Assembly (NCBI GenBank): GCA_019244295.1
Contig: JAFASX010000021.1
Coordinates: 1-56,925 of the forward strand
Direction of reading: 5' to 3'
Source: Pseudonocardia sp.
GTDB taxonomy: Bacteria; Actinomycetota; Actinomycetes; Mycobacteriales; Pseudonocardiaceae
DNA: 56,925 bases
Shown: piece by piece, positions 41,894-50,612 of the stretch
How the letters are laid out: each line of letters begins with the position of its first letter
Numbering within the stretch: the stretch's first letter is position 1
The notes under the pieces: generated by a model
Database searches by the model: none
What the model saw: the letters and a program-made list of their open reading frames with translations, nothing else
What the model was told of the DNA's origin: nothing
Translations under genes and position numbers: made by a program

Positions 41894-43690
41894 ATGTCGA
41901 CGCCGCTGTGGACGACCATGGCTCAAGCGTTCCGCCGCACCGCGCTTGACTGTTCGAGCCGTGTGGCTGTGCGCACCCTCGGTGATGAGATCAGCTGGAC
42001 CTGGGGCGAGCTGCGTGAACGGGTTGATGACACCGCCGCCGGTCTGCACTCACTGGGCATCGGCCGTGGCGACTGTGTAGCGCTCATGTTGACCAACCGG
42101 CCCGAGTTCTACCAGTGTGACCTGGCCGCGATGATGCTCGGCGCCACCACGTTGTCGGTATACCAGACCTACGCTCCCGATCAGATCGCCTACGTGCTGG
42201 CTGACTCGGCGGCTCGGGTCGTGATCACCGAGCGGCGGTTCCTCAACACTGTGCTCACCGCGCTGGCCGATATGCCCTCGGTCGAGCATGTCGTGCTCGT
42301 TGATGACGTTGACAACGTTGACAACGTTGGCGACGTTGGCCAAGTTGACTTGGACCAGCTGCGCGAGCTCGGGCGCGCCACGAGCTTCGATGTCGAGGCC
42401 GCGGTCGCCGCGCTGGCCGCCGACACCGTGCTGACCTTGATCTACACCTCGGGCACGACAGGCCAGCCCAAGGGCGTCGAGCTGACCCACGCGAACATGG
42501 TGGCGGCGGTAGCCACTATCACCGGCCGGCACCCGTTGTCGGCGGGGTCCAGAGTGATCAGCTGGTTGCCCACCGCGCACATCGCCGAGCGGTTGGCGCA
42601 CCTGTATCTACCGATCTCACACGGCCTGGAGGTCACCTGCTGCCCCGACCCCCGCCAGATTGGCGAATACCTGCCGGCCGTGCAGCCGACCTGGTTTTTC
42701 GCCGTGCCCCGGGTCTGGGAAAAGCTTAAATCCGGGCTGGAGGCGGCGCTGGCCGCGTTGCCCGAGCGGGAGGGAGAGCTGGCGCGCGCGGCGCTGGCGG
42801 CCTCGACCGAGAAGGTGCGCCTGGAACAGGCCGGCCAGCCAGTGCCCGAGCAGCTCGCCGCCGACGTGGCTCGCGCGGACGCGGCGATCTTTGCCGGGCC
42901 GCGGCGGCGGATCGGTTTCGGTGAGCTGGCCCAGGCGCACGTCGGCGCGGCTCCGGTGGCGGTAGAGGTGCTGGAATTCTTCCACGCCATCGGGGTTCCG
43001 CTAGCCGAGGTCTGGGGGATGTCGGAGACCTGCGGGGTGGGCACCTTCAACCCGCCGGAGCGGATCCGGATCGGCACCGTTGGGCTTCCGGAGACCGGGA
43101 TGGAGCTGCGGCTGGCGGACGATGGCGAGATCCTGGTGCGCGGGGAGGCGGTGATGCGCGGCTACCGGAACAATCCGAGCCAGACCGCCGAGACGGTCGT
43201 CGACGGCTGGCTGCACACCGGGGATATCGGCACCATCGACGGCGACGGCTACGTCCGCATTGTCGACCGCAAGAAAGAGCTCATCATCAACATGGCGGGC
43301 AAGAACATGTCGCCCGCGTTCATCGAGGCTCGGCTCAAGGCCGCGTCGCCGCTGATCGGGCAGGCCTGCTGCATCGGTGATGGACGGCCGTACAACACCG
43401 CGCTGATCGTGCTGGACGCCGACCTGGCCCCGGTATGGGCGGCCAACCAGGGCATCGCCGGGAGCGACCTGGCCACGTTGGCCGCCGATGAGCGGGTGCG
43501 CAAGCAGGTCCAGCTCGGTGTCGACGCGGCCAACAGCCAGCTCTCGCGGCCTGAGCGGATCAAGAAGTTTTACCTGGTGCCGGGTGATTGGCAGCCCGCC
43601 GGGGACGAGCTCACCCCGACGATGAAGCTGCGCCGACGGCCGATCGAGGCGAAGTACCGGGCCGAGATCGAGGCAATGTACAGCCACTAA
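41894..43690 (+). CDS. Long-chain acyl-CoA synthetase (FadD-type)
   Basis: Predicted 598-residue AMP-forming ligase that activates fatty acids with ATP and CoA. The P-loop is LIYTSGTTGQPKGVELTHAN, with GMSETCG (A5), VDGWLHTGDIGTIDGDGY (A7) and VDRKKELIINMAGKNMSPAF (A8) further on. The C-terminal Lys is in TPTMKLRRRP. An unusual low-complexity stretch, VDDVDNVDNVGDVGQVD (about residues 136-152), comes from a 9-bp GTTGACAAC-like repeat at 42301-42350. A VOC-family gene follows after 13 bp in the same direction. Confidence 0.92.
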   Translation: MSTPLWTTMAQAFRRTALDCSSRVAVRTLGDEISWTWGELRERVDDTAAGLHSLGIGRGDCVALMLTNRPEFYQCDLAAMMLGATTLSVYQTYAPDQIAYVLADSAARVVITERRFLNTVLTALADMPSVEHVVLVDDVDNVDNVGDVGQVDLDQLRELGRATSFDVEAAVAALAADTVLTLIYTSGTTGQPKGVELTHANMVAAVATITGRHPLSAGSRVISWLPTAHIAERLAHLYLPISHGLEVTCCPDPRQIGEYLPAVQPTWFFAVPRVWEKLKSGLEAALAALPEREGELARAALAASTEKVRLEQAGQPVPEQLAADVARADAAIFAGPRRRIGFGELAQAHVGAAPVAVEVLEFFHAIGVPLAEVWGMSETCGVGTFNPPERIRIGTVGLPETGMELRLADDGEILVRGEAVMRGYRNNPSQTAETVVDGWLHTGDIGTIDGDGYVRIVDRKKELIINMAGKNMSPAFIEARLKAASPLIGQACCIGDGRPYNTALIVLDADLAPVWAANQGIAGSDLATLAADERVRKQVQLGVDAANSQLSRPERIKKFYLVPGDWQPAGDELTPTMKLRRRPIEAKYRAEIEAMYSH

Positions 43691-43703
43691 AGGAGGCTTG
43701 ACG

Positions 43704-44213
43704 ATGACAGTGACGGCGGACGAGCGGGACCGGTTGACCCACGAGCGCGACCGGATTAAGGGTGAGTTCCTCAAACCAGCCGACCAACGCCCGGCGAGCC
43801 GCGCGCGCGGTGTGCACCATACCGCCTTGATCTGCTCCGATGTACGCCGGACCTGCGCGTTCTACCAGGATCTGCTGGGTTTCCCGCTGGTTGAGATGTT
43901 CGAGAACCGGGATCTGCCCGGCTCGACGCACTTTTTCTTCGACCTTGGGCACGGCAACACCATCGCCTTTTTCGACCTCCCCGGGGTCAATCCCGGACCG
44001 TACGCCGAGGTGCTCGGCGGGCTGCACCACCTGGCGATCTCGATCAGCAAGGAGAACTGGGACGCGGCACGGGCGCGGCTGGACGCGGCCGACGTCCCCT
44101 ATCAGCTAGAGAGTGGCTCGTCGATCTACTTCCGAGACCCGGACGGCGCCAGGCTCGAACTGATCCACGATCCGCTCGGCGAGATGTACGGCCACCGCAT
44201 CGAACTGCGCTGA
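43704..44213 (+). CDS. VOC-family (glyoxalase/dioxygenase fold) protein
   Basis: Predicted 169-residue protein with two beta-alpha-beta-beta-beta modules. Likely metal ligands are in GVHHTALICSDV, GLHHLAISIS and RDPDGARLELIHDP. A canonical ribosome site (AAAGGAGG, 6-nt spacing) fixes the ATG at 43704 over the TTG at 43698. It follows fadD closely and ends 20 bp before a REP-like palindrome. Exact reaction unknown. Confidence 0.85.
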   Translation: MTVTADERDRLTHERDRIKGEFLKPADQRPASRARGVHHTALICSDVRRTCAFYQDLLGFPLVEMFENRDLPGSTHFFFDLGHGNTIAFFDLPGVNPGPYAEVLGGLHHLAISISKENWDAARARLDAADVPYQLESGSSIYFRDPDGARLELIHDPLGEMYGHRIELR

Positions 44214-44232
44214 CCCCTGGTCGGTTCTCGTA

Positions 44233-44304
44233 CGCCCACGCACACGTTTCATACGCCGCGCACATGCTGCGGCGCGTGCGCGGCACACGAAACGTGTGCG
44301 GGCG
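44233..44304. repeat. REP-like palindrome related to repeats A and B
   Basis: CGCACACGTTTC ... GAAACGTGTGCG arms around a GC-rich centre with TGCTGCGGC. The left part CCACGCACACGTT and the centre are shared with the palindromic tail of repeats A and B, but there is no MITE core here. It may act as terminator for the fadD-VOC unit. Confidence 0.7.
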
Positions 44305-44489
44305 CCCGAACGGTGCGCGGGAGGTGGGTCCACACGGTCCCAGTGGTGGGGTTTTCCCCAGCTGGAGGACTCGGGTTCGAGGATGGGTTCGTAGGGGCGA
44401 CTCGATGGTTCCGGACGCCCGCCAACGGCAATCTTGTGCCTGTCAGGCAAAACGCCCCGATACCCACTACCACCGAGAAGAGGCCCGAC
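44305..44489. other. Intergenic region before the His-rich gene
   Basis: Only weak frames. The last bases carry AGAAGAGG, a ribosome site with 6-nt spacing to ATG 44490. Confidence 0.4.
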
Positions 44490-44711
44490 ATGTTCCAGAG
44501 CCACTACAGCAGCGACCACGGCAGCCACGACTACGGCCACGAATACCACCACAGCGGCCACGACTACTACGACTACGGCCACGAATACCACCACGGCGAC
44601 CACGACTACTACGACGGTTGCGACTACGACTTCGGCCACCACCACGGCGATGACCGCGACTACGACTTCGACCACCACTACCACGACCACGGACACGTGC
44701 ACTTCCACTGA
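44490..44711 (+). CDS. His/Asp/Tyr-rich repeat protein (metal-binding candidate)
   Basis: Predicted 73-residue protein almost entirely of His, Asp, Tyr and Gly, in repeats such as HDYGHEYHHSGHDYYDYGHE and ending HHYHDHGHVHFH. A single Cys is present. There is no signal peptide or hydrophobic segment. The composition suggests binding of Ni, Zn, Cu or other metals, as in Hpn-like proteins, but no homologue was recognised. A good ribosome site supports expression. It lies between a REP-like palindrome and a dynamin-like membrane protein gene. Confidence 0.65.
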   Translation: MFQSHYSSDHGSHDYGHEYHHSGHDYYDYGHEYHHGDHDYYDGCDYDFGHHHGDDRDYDFDHHYHDHGHVHFH

Positions 44712-44811
44712 TCTACCCACTGTTGTCGCGTGGGCAACCCGCATGAGGGCCCGGCGCCTGGACAGCCGCTAACCCGGTTTGGCTAACCCGGTTTGACTAA
44801 GGAGCTCGGAA

Positions 44812-46164
44812 ATGAACGCTATTCAGGACGTCGGCCCCTCCGCCCAGGTCGCCGCGGCCCACAAGCTGCTTGCCGAGGTGCTGCAAGGCGCCGAGGCGAA
44901 CGACCGCCCCGACCTCATCGCTCGTTTGCGCGCCGCCCAAGCGGCGCTGGTCGACCCAATGATCCTGCGCCGCCATGCCGCGACCGCCCCCGGGCACACC
45001 GGCAACACCGGTGTCGCCGGGAACTCCGACGTGGTCCGTGCCGCCGCCGCGCAGGTACTACGTGCGGCGGACTCATTGGCCGCTGACCTGAAAGTCCGGC
45101 GCGCGACGCTGACCGACCCGGTGCGGGCCGCTCGCCTGAGCGCCGAGCTCGCCGACGTCAAGGCGCGCCACGACCGCTTCACCGCCGCGTCCCGGGAATG
45201 GCAGTACGTGCTCAGCGACGGGTTCGCCGGCGTCAACTCCGACCTCGAGTTCTACCTGCGGGCCCGGATCCGGGAAATCCGGACCGAAGCCGAGCTTGCC
45301 ATCGCGGGCGGCAAGCTTTCGTCCGATGGTGCTCCATCGCCGGCTTGGCTGAACCAGCGGCTGGCCACCGAGGCTGACCTGGTTTACCGGCGCCTGCGCG
45401 ACGGCGCCGGTCGGGTGGCCGTTCAAGTCGCTACCCACCTGCGGCTGCCGGCGGTTCACCGGCTGCCGGCGGCCGCCGCCACCCGGCCCGACCGTCTGGT
45501 GGCCGCGTTGCCCACCCGCCTCTCGGTTCCGCGAGGGCGGGCCCCGCTCCCGGCTCGGCTGCTCACGGTGTTCATGCCCTCCTACGGCGGGGTCATGATG
45601 ACCTTGATCTTGTCCCGCTTCCTGGGGCTGGCGCTGCCCGGATGGCTCATCGCGGTCTGCGCGGCCACCGGCGCGCTGCTGCTCGGCGGCGCGGCCTTCA
45701 CCGGGGACCGAAGCCGCCAGCAGGAACTGCTGCGCGCCGAAGCCACCACCCACCTGCGGACCACGCTCGAAGAGTTCCAGCTCGCCCTCGGCAAGCAGGC
45801 GCGCGACGCGGCTCGGGTGCTGCAACAGGACCTGCGCCGGGCCACCGCCGATGTCGTTACCGGCATGGGAAACGGACTCACCGCGGAGCTTGCCACCGCT
45901 CGCGCCGCGGCCGATACCACCCGCCGGGTCAGCACCGAGCTAGCGCACATCACAAGCGACCTTGAGGCGCTGGCCGGCTTGCGCAAGCGGGCATCGGCCC
46001 TGCTCAAGCCGGCGTCCGCCGGGTCGGCTGGCTCCTCGACCGGACCGGCTGGCTCCTCGGCCGGACCAGCTAGCTCCTCGGCCGGACCGGCTGGCTCCTC
46101 GGCCGCACCGGCTGGGCCGGGGGCGCGGACGCGGCCCACCAAGCTCGCTCTGGTCACCGGCTAG
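44812..46164 (+). CDS. Dynamin-like membrane protein lacking a GTPase domain
   Basis: Predicted 450-residue protein. Long helical regions (residues about 1-200 and 300-400) flank a hydrophobic hairpin (LLTVFMPSYGGVMMTLILSR, GWLIAVCAATGALLLGG) like the paddle of bacterial dynamin-like proteins (IniA/DynA). ALGKQARDAARVLQQDLRRA resembles the helical stalk. No Walker A or GTPase motif is present. The C-terminus has a repetitive AGSSAGP tail (46014-46110), probably disordered. A clear AAGGAG ribosome site precedes the ATG. The family resemblance is by architecture only. Confidence 0.6.
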   Translation: MNAIQDVGPSAQVAAAHKLLAEVLQGAEANDRPDLIARLRAAQAALVDPMILRRHAATAPGHTGNTGVAGNSDVVRAAAAQVLRAADSLAADLKVRRATLTDPVRAARLSAELADVKARHDRFTAASREWQYVLSDGFAGVNSDLEFYLRARIREIRTEAELAIAGGKLSSDGAPSPAWLNQRLATEADLVYRRLRDGAGRVAVQVATHLRLPAVHRLPAAAATRPDRLVAALPTRLSVPRGRAPLPARLLTVFMPSYGGVMMTLILSRFLGLALPGWLIAVCAATGALLLGGAAFTGDRSRQQELLRAEATTHLRTTLEEFQLALGKQARDAARVLQQDLRRATADVVTGMGNGLTAELATARAAADTTRRVSTELAHITSDLEALAGLRKRASALLKPASAGSAGSSTGPAGSSAGPASSSAGPAGSSAAPAGPGARTRPTKLALVTG

Positions 46165-46182
46165 AGCCGACCCAGCGCTGAC

Positions 46183-47766
46183 TTACCGCCAAGACGGCAG
46201 CCACATCAGCGCGTCCCAGTGCGCCGGGGTGATCGGGTCCCCCACCATGATCGGCCATAGCCAGGCGAAGTTGGCCACCGCCGCTCCCAGATACAGCGAG
46301 ACGGCCGCCAGCCCGGCGGCGCGGCGCCGGGCACTGCTGGTCGCCCGGCCGAGGATCTCGCCCAGCCCCAGGGTCAGCGCCAGCACCAGAAACGGTGCCA
46401 ACGGGGTGACGTAGAAGAAATACATCTGCCGGTGCACATCAATGAACCACGGCAGGTAGCCGGCGCCGTAACCGACCAGCACGGCGGCGTACCGCCAGTC
46501 AAGTCGGGTGAACAGGCGCCATAGTGACCAGCCGAGTACCACCGGGCTCAGCCACCACAGTGCCGGTGTGCCGATCAGCATGGTGGCCGCCACGCACCGC
46601 CGCTCGCCGCACCCGGTGACGTCGCCCGCGTAGTAGTACAGCATAGGGCGCAGCCCCATCGGCCACGACCACGGCTTTGACTCCCACGGATGCGGTGCGG
46701 TCGGCGAGGTGTGCAGGTTCTGATGAAACCGCAGCACGCGGTCGCTGTAGTACCACAGCGACCGCAACGCGTCGGGCAGGAAGGAAAACCGACCGCCTAC
46801 CCCGATCGAGCGGCCCACCTCGTGGCGGTCGATGCCGATCTCACTGCCGAACCAGGCCCACCAGCTAGCCAGGTAGGTCAGCACCGGGATCGCCGCCAAC
46901 GCCCAGAGCGCCGGAGCGACGTCACGCACCCACACACCGGCCCACGGTCGGGCCACCCCGGCCGCCCGGCGCACGCTGACATCCCAGGCCAGTGCCAGCA
47001 CACCGAACGCAACCAACCAGTAGACCCCGGACCACTTCACCGCGCAGGCCAACCCGATCAATATTCCGGCGCCGAACCGCCACCATCGCACCCCCCACCG
47101 GGGGCCGAACGGCGACTCAAAGATCCGGCCTTCGGCGAGCACCACCGCCATCCGGGCCCGCACGTCGTCTCGGTCCACTAGCAGCGCACCGAACGCGGAC
47201 AACACGAACAGCGTGAGGAAGATGTCCAGCATCCCCATCCGCGACGACACGAAGCTGACCCCGTCGCTGAGCATCAGCACCCCCGCGACCACACCGAGCA
47301 GGGTCGAGCGGGTCATCCGCCGGGCGATCCGCACGGTCAGCAGCACGCACACCGTGCCGGCCACCGCCGCGCTGACCCGCCAGCCCAAGCCGTTGTAGCC
47401 GAAGGCAATCTCGCCCAAGGCCATTAACTGCTTGCCCAGCGGCGGGTGAACTACTAGCTCGAAACCCGGGTTGTCCTCGACCCCGCCGTTACGCACCATC
47501 TGCCAGGCCTGCGGAGCGTAATGCTTCTCATCGAACACCGGTGTGCCAGCATCGGTCGGGTATCCCAACCGGTAGAACCGCAGCAGCCCACCGATGATCG
47601 CCAGCGCGATCGTCAGCAGCCAGGCGCGCCAGCGGTCGGTGGGCATCGGCCGGTCCAGCGGCACGCGCCGACCCGGCGGGCGACGCGGATATGGAGGTCG
47701 ACCGATCGGTCGCAGCCCGACCGGCATCGGCTGGCTGACCATCTTGGCCGCTGGCACACCAACCAT
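46183..47766 (-). CDS. pmt: Protein O-mannosyltransferase (PMT family, GT39)
   Basis: Predicted 527-residue polytopic membrane protein that transfers mannose from a polyprenyl-phosphate carrier to exported proteins. The first extracellular loop has the catalytic acidic pair in VFDEKHYAP and VVHPPLGKQL. Later features are SSRMGMLDIFLTLFVLSAFG, VKWSGVYWLVAFG and the final loops; all match Rv1002c-type Pmt as I recall. TACGAT (minus strand) lies 8 nt before the ATG. It is divergent from rsmI with overlapping promoters. Confidence 0.9.
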   Translation of the reverse strand: MVGVPAAKMVSQPMPVGLRPIGRPPYPRRPPGRRVPLDRPMPTDRWRAWLLTIALAIIGGLLRFYRLGYPTDAGTPVFDEKHYAPQAWQMVRNGGVEDNPGFELVVHPPLGKQLMALGEIAFGYNGLGWRVSAAVAGTVCVLLTVRIARRMTRSTLLGVVAGVLMLSDGVSFVSSRMGMLDIFLTLFVLSAFGALLVDRDDVRARMAVVLAEGRIFESPFGPRWGVRWWRFGAGILIGLACAVKWSGVYWLVAFGVLALAWDVSVRRAAGVARPWAGVWVRDVAPALWALAAIPVLTYLASWWAWFGSEIGIDRHEVGRSIGVGGRFSFLPDALRSLWYYSDRVLRFHQNLHTSPTAPHPWESKPWSWPMGLRPMLYYYAGDVTGCGERRCVAATMLIGTPALWWLSPVVLGWSLWRLFTRLDWRYAAVLVGYGAGYLPWFIDVHRQMYFFYVTPLAPFLVLALTLGLGEILGRATSSARRRAAGLAAVSLYLGAAVANFAWLWPIMVGDPITPAHWDALMWLPSWR

Positions 47767-47774
47767 GAGCCTCG

Positions 47775-47784
47775 ATCGTAGGCT
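47775..47784. promoter_or_regulatory. Overlapping divergent -10 hexamers of pmt and rsmI
   Basis: On the minus strand TACGAT (47780-47775) is 8 nt before the pmt ATG. On the plus strand TAGGCT (47779-47784) is 6 nt before GTG 47791 of rsmI. They overlap by 2 bp, so the two genes cannot be transcribed from the same template region at the same moment. Confidence 0.55.
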
Positions 47785-47790
47785 GCGGTG

Positions 47791-48723
47791 GTGTCCAGCG
47801 CCGGCCTACTCCTGCTTGCCGCCACCCCGCTCGGCAACCCCGGGGATGCCTCCGCGCGGCTGGTCGAGGCACTGGGTAGCGCCGAGGTGGTCGCGGCCGA
47901 GGACACCAGGCGGCTGCGCGCGCTGGCCGCCTCGCTCGGTGTCTCGATCATCGGGCGGGTGATCAGCCACTACGACGCGGTTGAAACGGCGCGGATGGGC
48001 CAACTGCTCGAGGCCGTACGGGAGGGCCAGACCGTGCTCGTGGTGACTGACGCTGGCATGCCATCGGTGTCCGACCCTGGCTACCGGCTGGTTAACGCGT
48101 GTGTGACGGCCGGGTTGCCGGTCAGCTGCCTGCCTGGCCCATCGGCGGTCACCACGGCGCTGGTGTTGTCTGGGCTGCCCTGTGACCGGTTCTGCTTCGA
48201 GGGCTTCGCGCCGCGCAAACCCGGCGAGCGTCGCCGGTGGTTGGCATCGCTTGCTGGGGAACCCCGGACGGCGGTGTTCTTTGAGTCACCACGCCGGTTG
48301 TCCGCGACCTTGGCGGACGCCGTCGCGCAGCTGGGTGGGGAGCGAACGGCGGCGGTGTGCCGGGAGCTGACCAAAACCCACGAGCAGGTCATCCGGGGTT
48401 CGCTGGGGATGCTCGTTGAGTGGGCCGCCGCCGAGGAGGTACGCGGCGAGATCACCGTGGTGTTAGCCGGCGCCGCGGCGTCGCCGTTTCCGTTGGACGA
48501 ACTGGTCGCCCGGGTGCGCTCGCGGGTGGACGGCGGCGAGCGGCTCAAGGACGCCGTGCGCGCGGTGGCAACCGGTTCCGGAGTGTCGAAGCGGGAGCTC
48601 TACGCCGCCTCGTTAGCCGAACCGCTCGAACCGCTCGAACCGCCTGAATTGACCGAACCGCCTGGGGAGAGCCCGACCGCCTCAGGCGCGTTTTGCGCCG
48701 GAGATCCGGGCGAAACTCGCTAG
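47791..48723 (+). CDS. rsmI: 16S rRNA 2'-O-methyltransferase RsmI
   Basis: Predicted 310-residue tetrapyrrole-methylase-fold enzyme that methylates the ribose of C1402 in 16S rRNA using SAM. LLLAATPLGNPGDASARLVE, EDTRRLRAL, VTDAGMPSVSDPGY and FYESPRR-type VFFESPRRL are family motifs. I use GTG 47791 from the TAGGCT spacing; GTG 47788 is the alternative. The C-terminal tail is a repetitive EPLEPLEPPELTEPP, made by a short 12-bp-like repeat, and is probably not structured. Confidence 0.9.
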   Translation: MSSAGLLLLAATPLGNPGDASARLVEALGSAEVVAAEDTRRLRALAASLGVSIIGRVISHYDAVETARMGQLLEAVREGQTVLVVTDAGMPSVSDPGYRLVNACVTAGLPVSCLPGPSAVTTALVLSGLPCDRFCFEGFAPRKPGERRRWLASLAGEPRTAVFFESPRRLSATLADAVAQLGGERTAAVCRELTKTHEQVIRGSLGMLVEWAAAEEVRGEITVVLAGAAASPFPLDELVARVRSRVDGGERLKDAVRAVATGSGVSKRELYAASLAEPLEPLEPPELTEPPGESPTASGAFCAGDPGETR

Positions 48724-48734
48724 CGGGGCGGGCT

Positions 48735-48740
48735 TACTCT
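48735..48740 (+). promoter_or_regulatory. -10 hexamer of leaderless metG transcript
   Basis: TACTCT, 7 nt before the metG ATG 48748. Confidence 0.6.
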
Positions 48741-48747
48741 GGCTGAC

Positions 48748-50547
48748 ATGAGTTCGCGCGTGCTGACCGCTGTAGCCTGGCCCTACGCTAACGGTCCCCG
48801 ACACATCGGACACGTCTCCGGTTTCGGGGTGCCCTCCGACGTTTTCTCCCGTTACCAGCGGATGGTCGGCAACGAGGTGCTGATGGTCTCCGGCACCGAC
48901 GAGCACGGCACCCCGATCCTGGTGCAGGCCGACGTGGAGGGCCTGACCGCCAGGCAGCTCGCGGACAAGTACAACCGGGTCATTGTGGAGGACCTGCGAG
49001 GCCTCGGGCTGAGCTACGACCTGTTCACCCGCACCACCACGAGCAACCACTACGAGGTGGTGCAGCGGCTGTTCCTGGCGCTGTACCACAACGGCTACGT
49101 GGTGCCCCGCACCACCATGGGCGCGATCAGCCCGTCCACCGGGCGCACCCTGCCCGACCGCTACATCGAGGGCACCTGCCCGATTTGCGGCTACGACGGG
49201 GCACGCGGCGACCAATGCGACAACTGCGGCAATCAGCTCGACCCAGCCGACCTGATCAATCCGCGCTCGAAGATCAACGGTGAGACGCCGGAGTTCGTTG
49301 AGACCGAGCACTTCTTCCTCGACCTGCCGGCGTTCGCCGAGTCGCTGGGCAAGTGGCTATCCACCCGCACTGACTGGCGGCCGAACGTGCTGCGCTTCTC
49401 CGCTAATCTGATCGAGGACCTCAAGCCGCGACCGATCACCCGGGATCTGGACTGGGGTGTCCCAGTGCCGCTGGACGGCTGGCGCGAGCTGCCGATGAAG
49501 CGGCTGTACGTGTGGTTCGACGCGGTGATCGGCTACCTGTCCGCGTCCGTCGAATGGGCGCGGCGGGGGCCCGATCCCGACGCCTGGCAGCGGTGGTGGT
49601 GTGACCCGACCGCCACTGGCTACTACTTCATGGGCAAGGACAACATCGTCTTCCACTCGGTGATCTGGCCGGCGCTGCTGCTCGGCCAGAACGGAGCGGG
49701 CGACCGCGGTGGTGAGCCGGGCGCGTTCGGCCTGTTGAACCTGCCTGATGAGATCGTCTCCAGCGAATTTCTCACGATGAGCGGCTCCAAGTTCTCCACC
49801 TCGCGCGGCACCGTGATCTATGTCGGGGACTTCCTGCGCGAGTACGGCCCGGACGCGCTGCGCTACTTCATCTCGGTGGCCGGCCCCGAGAACCAGGACA
49901 CCGACTTCACCTGGGAGGAGTTCGTCCGCCGGGTCAACTTCGAACTGGCCAACGAGTGGGGCAACCTGGTCAACCGGTCCATCTCGATGGCACACCGCGG
50001 CGTCGGTGTCATCCCGAAGCCGACCGCGCCGGCCGAGGCGGACGCGGTACTGCTGGCGGCTTCGAAAGCCGGGTTCGACACGGTGGGCGGGCTGCTCGCG
50101 CGCAGCCGGTTCAAGCAGGCCATCTCCGAGGCGATGCGGGTGGTGTCGGCGGCGAACAAGTACCTGTCCGACCAGGAGCCGTGGAAACGCAAGGATGACC
50201 CGGATCGCCGTGACACCATCCTGCACACCGTGCTGCAGGTCGTACAGGACGCGAACACCCTGCTCACGCCGTTCCTGCCGCACGCGGCGCAGCGGGTGCA
50301 CGAGGCACTGGGCGGCACCGGGGTGTGGGCCGCGCAGCCGAAGATCCGGGTCGTGCCCGATCTCGGCGAGGGCCCCGACTACTCGGTGCTGATGGGCGAC
50401 TACGCCGACGAGCAGGCCAGCTGGGTGTCCACCCCGATCGAGGTCGGCCGGCCGCTGGCTAAGCCGACACCGTTGTTCGCCAAGCTCGACCCGAAGTTAG
50501 GGGAGACCGGGCCGGAATGGGCGCCGGTGCGGCGGAGCTGCCCGTGA
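48748..50547 (+). CDS. metG: Methionyl-tRNA synthetase
   Basis: Predicted 599-residue class I synthetase. The HIGH motif is in [15 protein letters not shown], the zinc finger is [18 protein letters not shown] and the KMSKS motif appears as [12 protein letters not shown], a variant also used by mycobacterial MetRS. The anticodon-binding domain follows ([20 protein letters not shown]). No C-terminal tRNA-binding OB domain. Its TGA overlaps the tatD GTG (GTGA). Confidence 0.95.
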   Translation: MSSRVLTAVAWPYANGPRHIGHVSGFGVPSDVFSRYQRMVGNEVLMVSGTDEHGTPILVQADVEGLTARQLADKYNRVIVEDLRGLGLSYDLFTRTTTSNHYEVVQRLFLALYHNGYVVPRTTMGAISPSTGRTLPDRYIEGTCPICGYDGARGDQCDNCGNQLDPADLINPRSKINGETPEFVETEHFFLDLPAFAESLGKWLSTRTDWRPNVLRFSANLIEDLKPRPITRDLDWGVPVPLDGWRELPMKRLYVWFDAVIGYLSASVEWARRGPDPDAWQRWWCDPTATGYYFMGKDNIVFHSVIWPALLLGQNGAGDRGGEPGAFGLLNLPDEIVSSEFLTMSGSKFSTSRGTVIYVGDFLREYGPDALRYFISVAGPENQDTDFTWEEFVRRVNFELANEWGNLVNRSISMAHRGVGVIPKPTAPAEADAVLLAASKAGFDTVGGLLARSRFKQAISEAMRVVSAANKYLSDQEPWKRKDDPDRRDTILHTVLQVVQDANTLLTPFLPHAAQRVHEALGGTGVWAAQPKIRVVPDLGEGPDYSVLMGDYADEQASWVSTPIEVGRPLAKPTPLFAKLDPKLGETGPEWAPVRRSCP

Positions 50548-50612
50548 GTGGCGAGTATGACGATCGTCATTCACGGGCAGGTCCAGTGGCTCCGGCATTG
50601 CCGGAGCCACTA
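50542..50612. repeat. Two adjacent palindromes at the metG/tatD junction
   Basis: The first, CCCGTGA ... TCACGGG, encloses TGACGATCGTCA; the second is AGTGGCTCCGGCA-T-TGCCGGAGCCACT. They lie inside the N-terminal codons of tatD, in a segment not expected in the family, suggesting insertion of REP-like elements between two core genes. Confidence 0.6.

Noticed and set aside
44233..44304. CRISPR-like repeat
   Set aside because: It is a single palindrome related to dispersed repeats; there is no array of regularly spaced units anywhere in the window.
49770..49820. KMSKS motif of methionyl-tRNA synthetase apparently altered to GSKFSTS
   Set aside because: The same variant is, as I recall, normal in mycobacterial MetRS, so it is not a sign of lost function.
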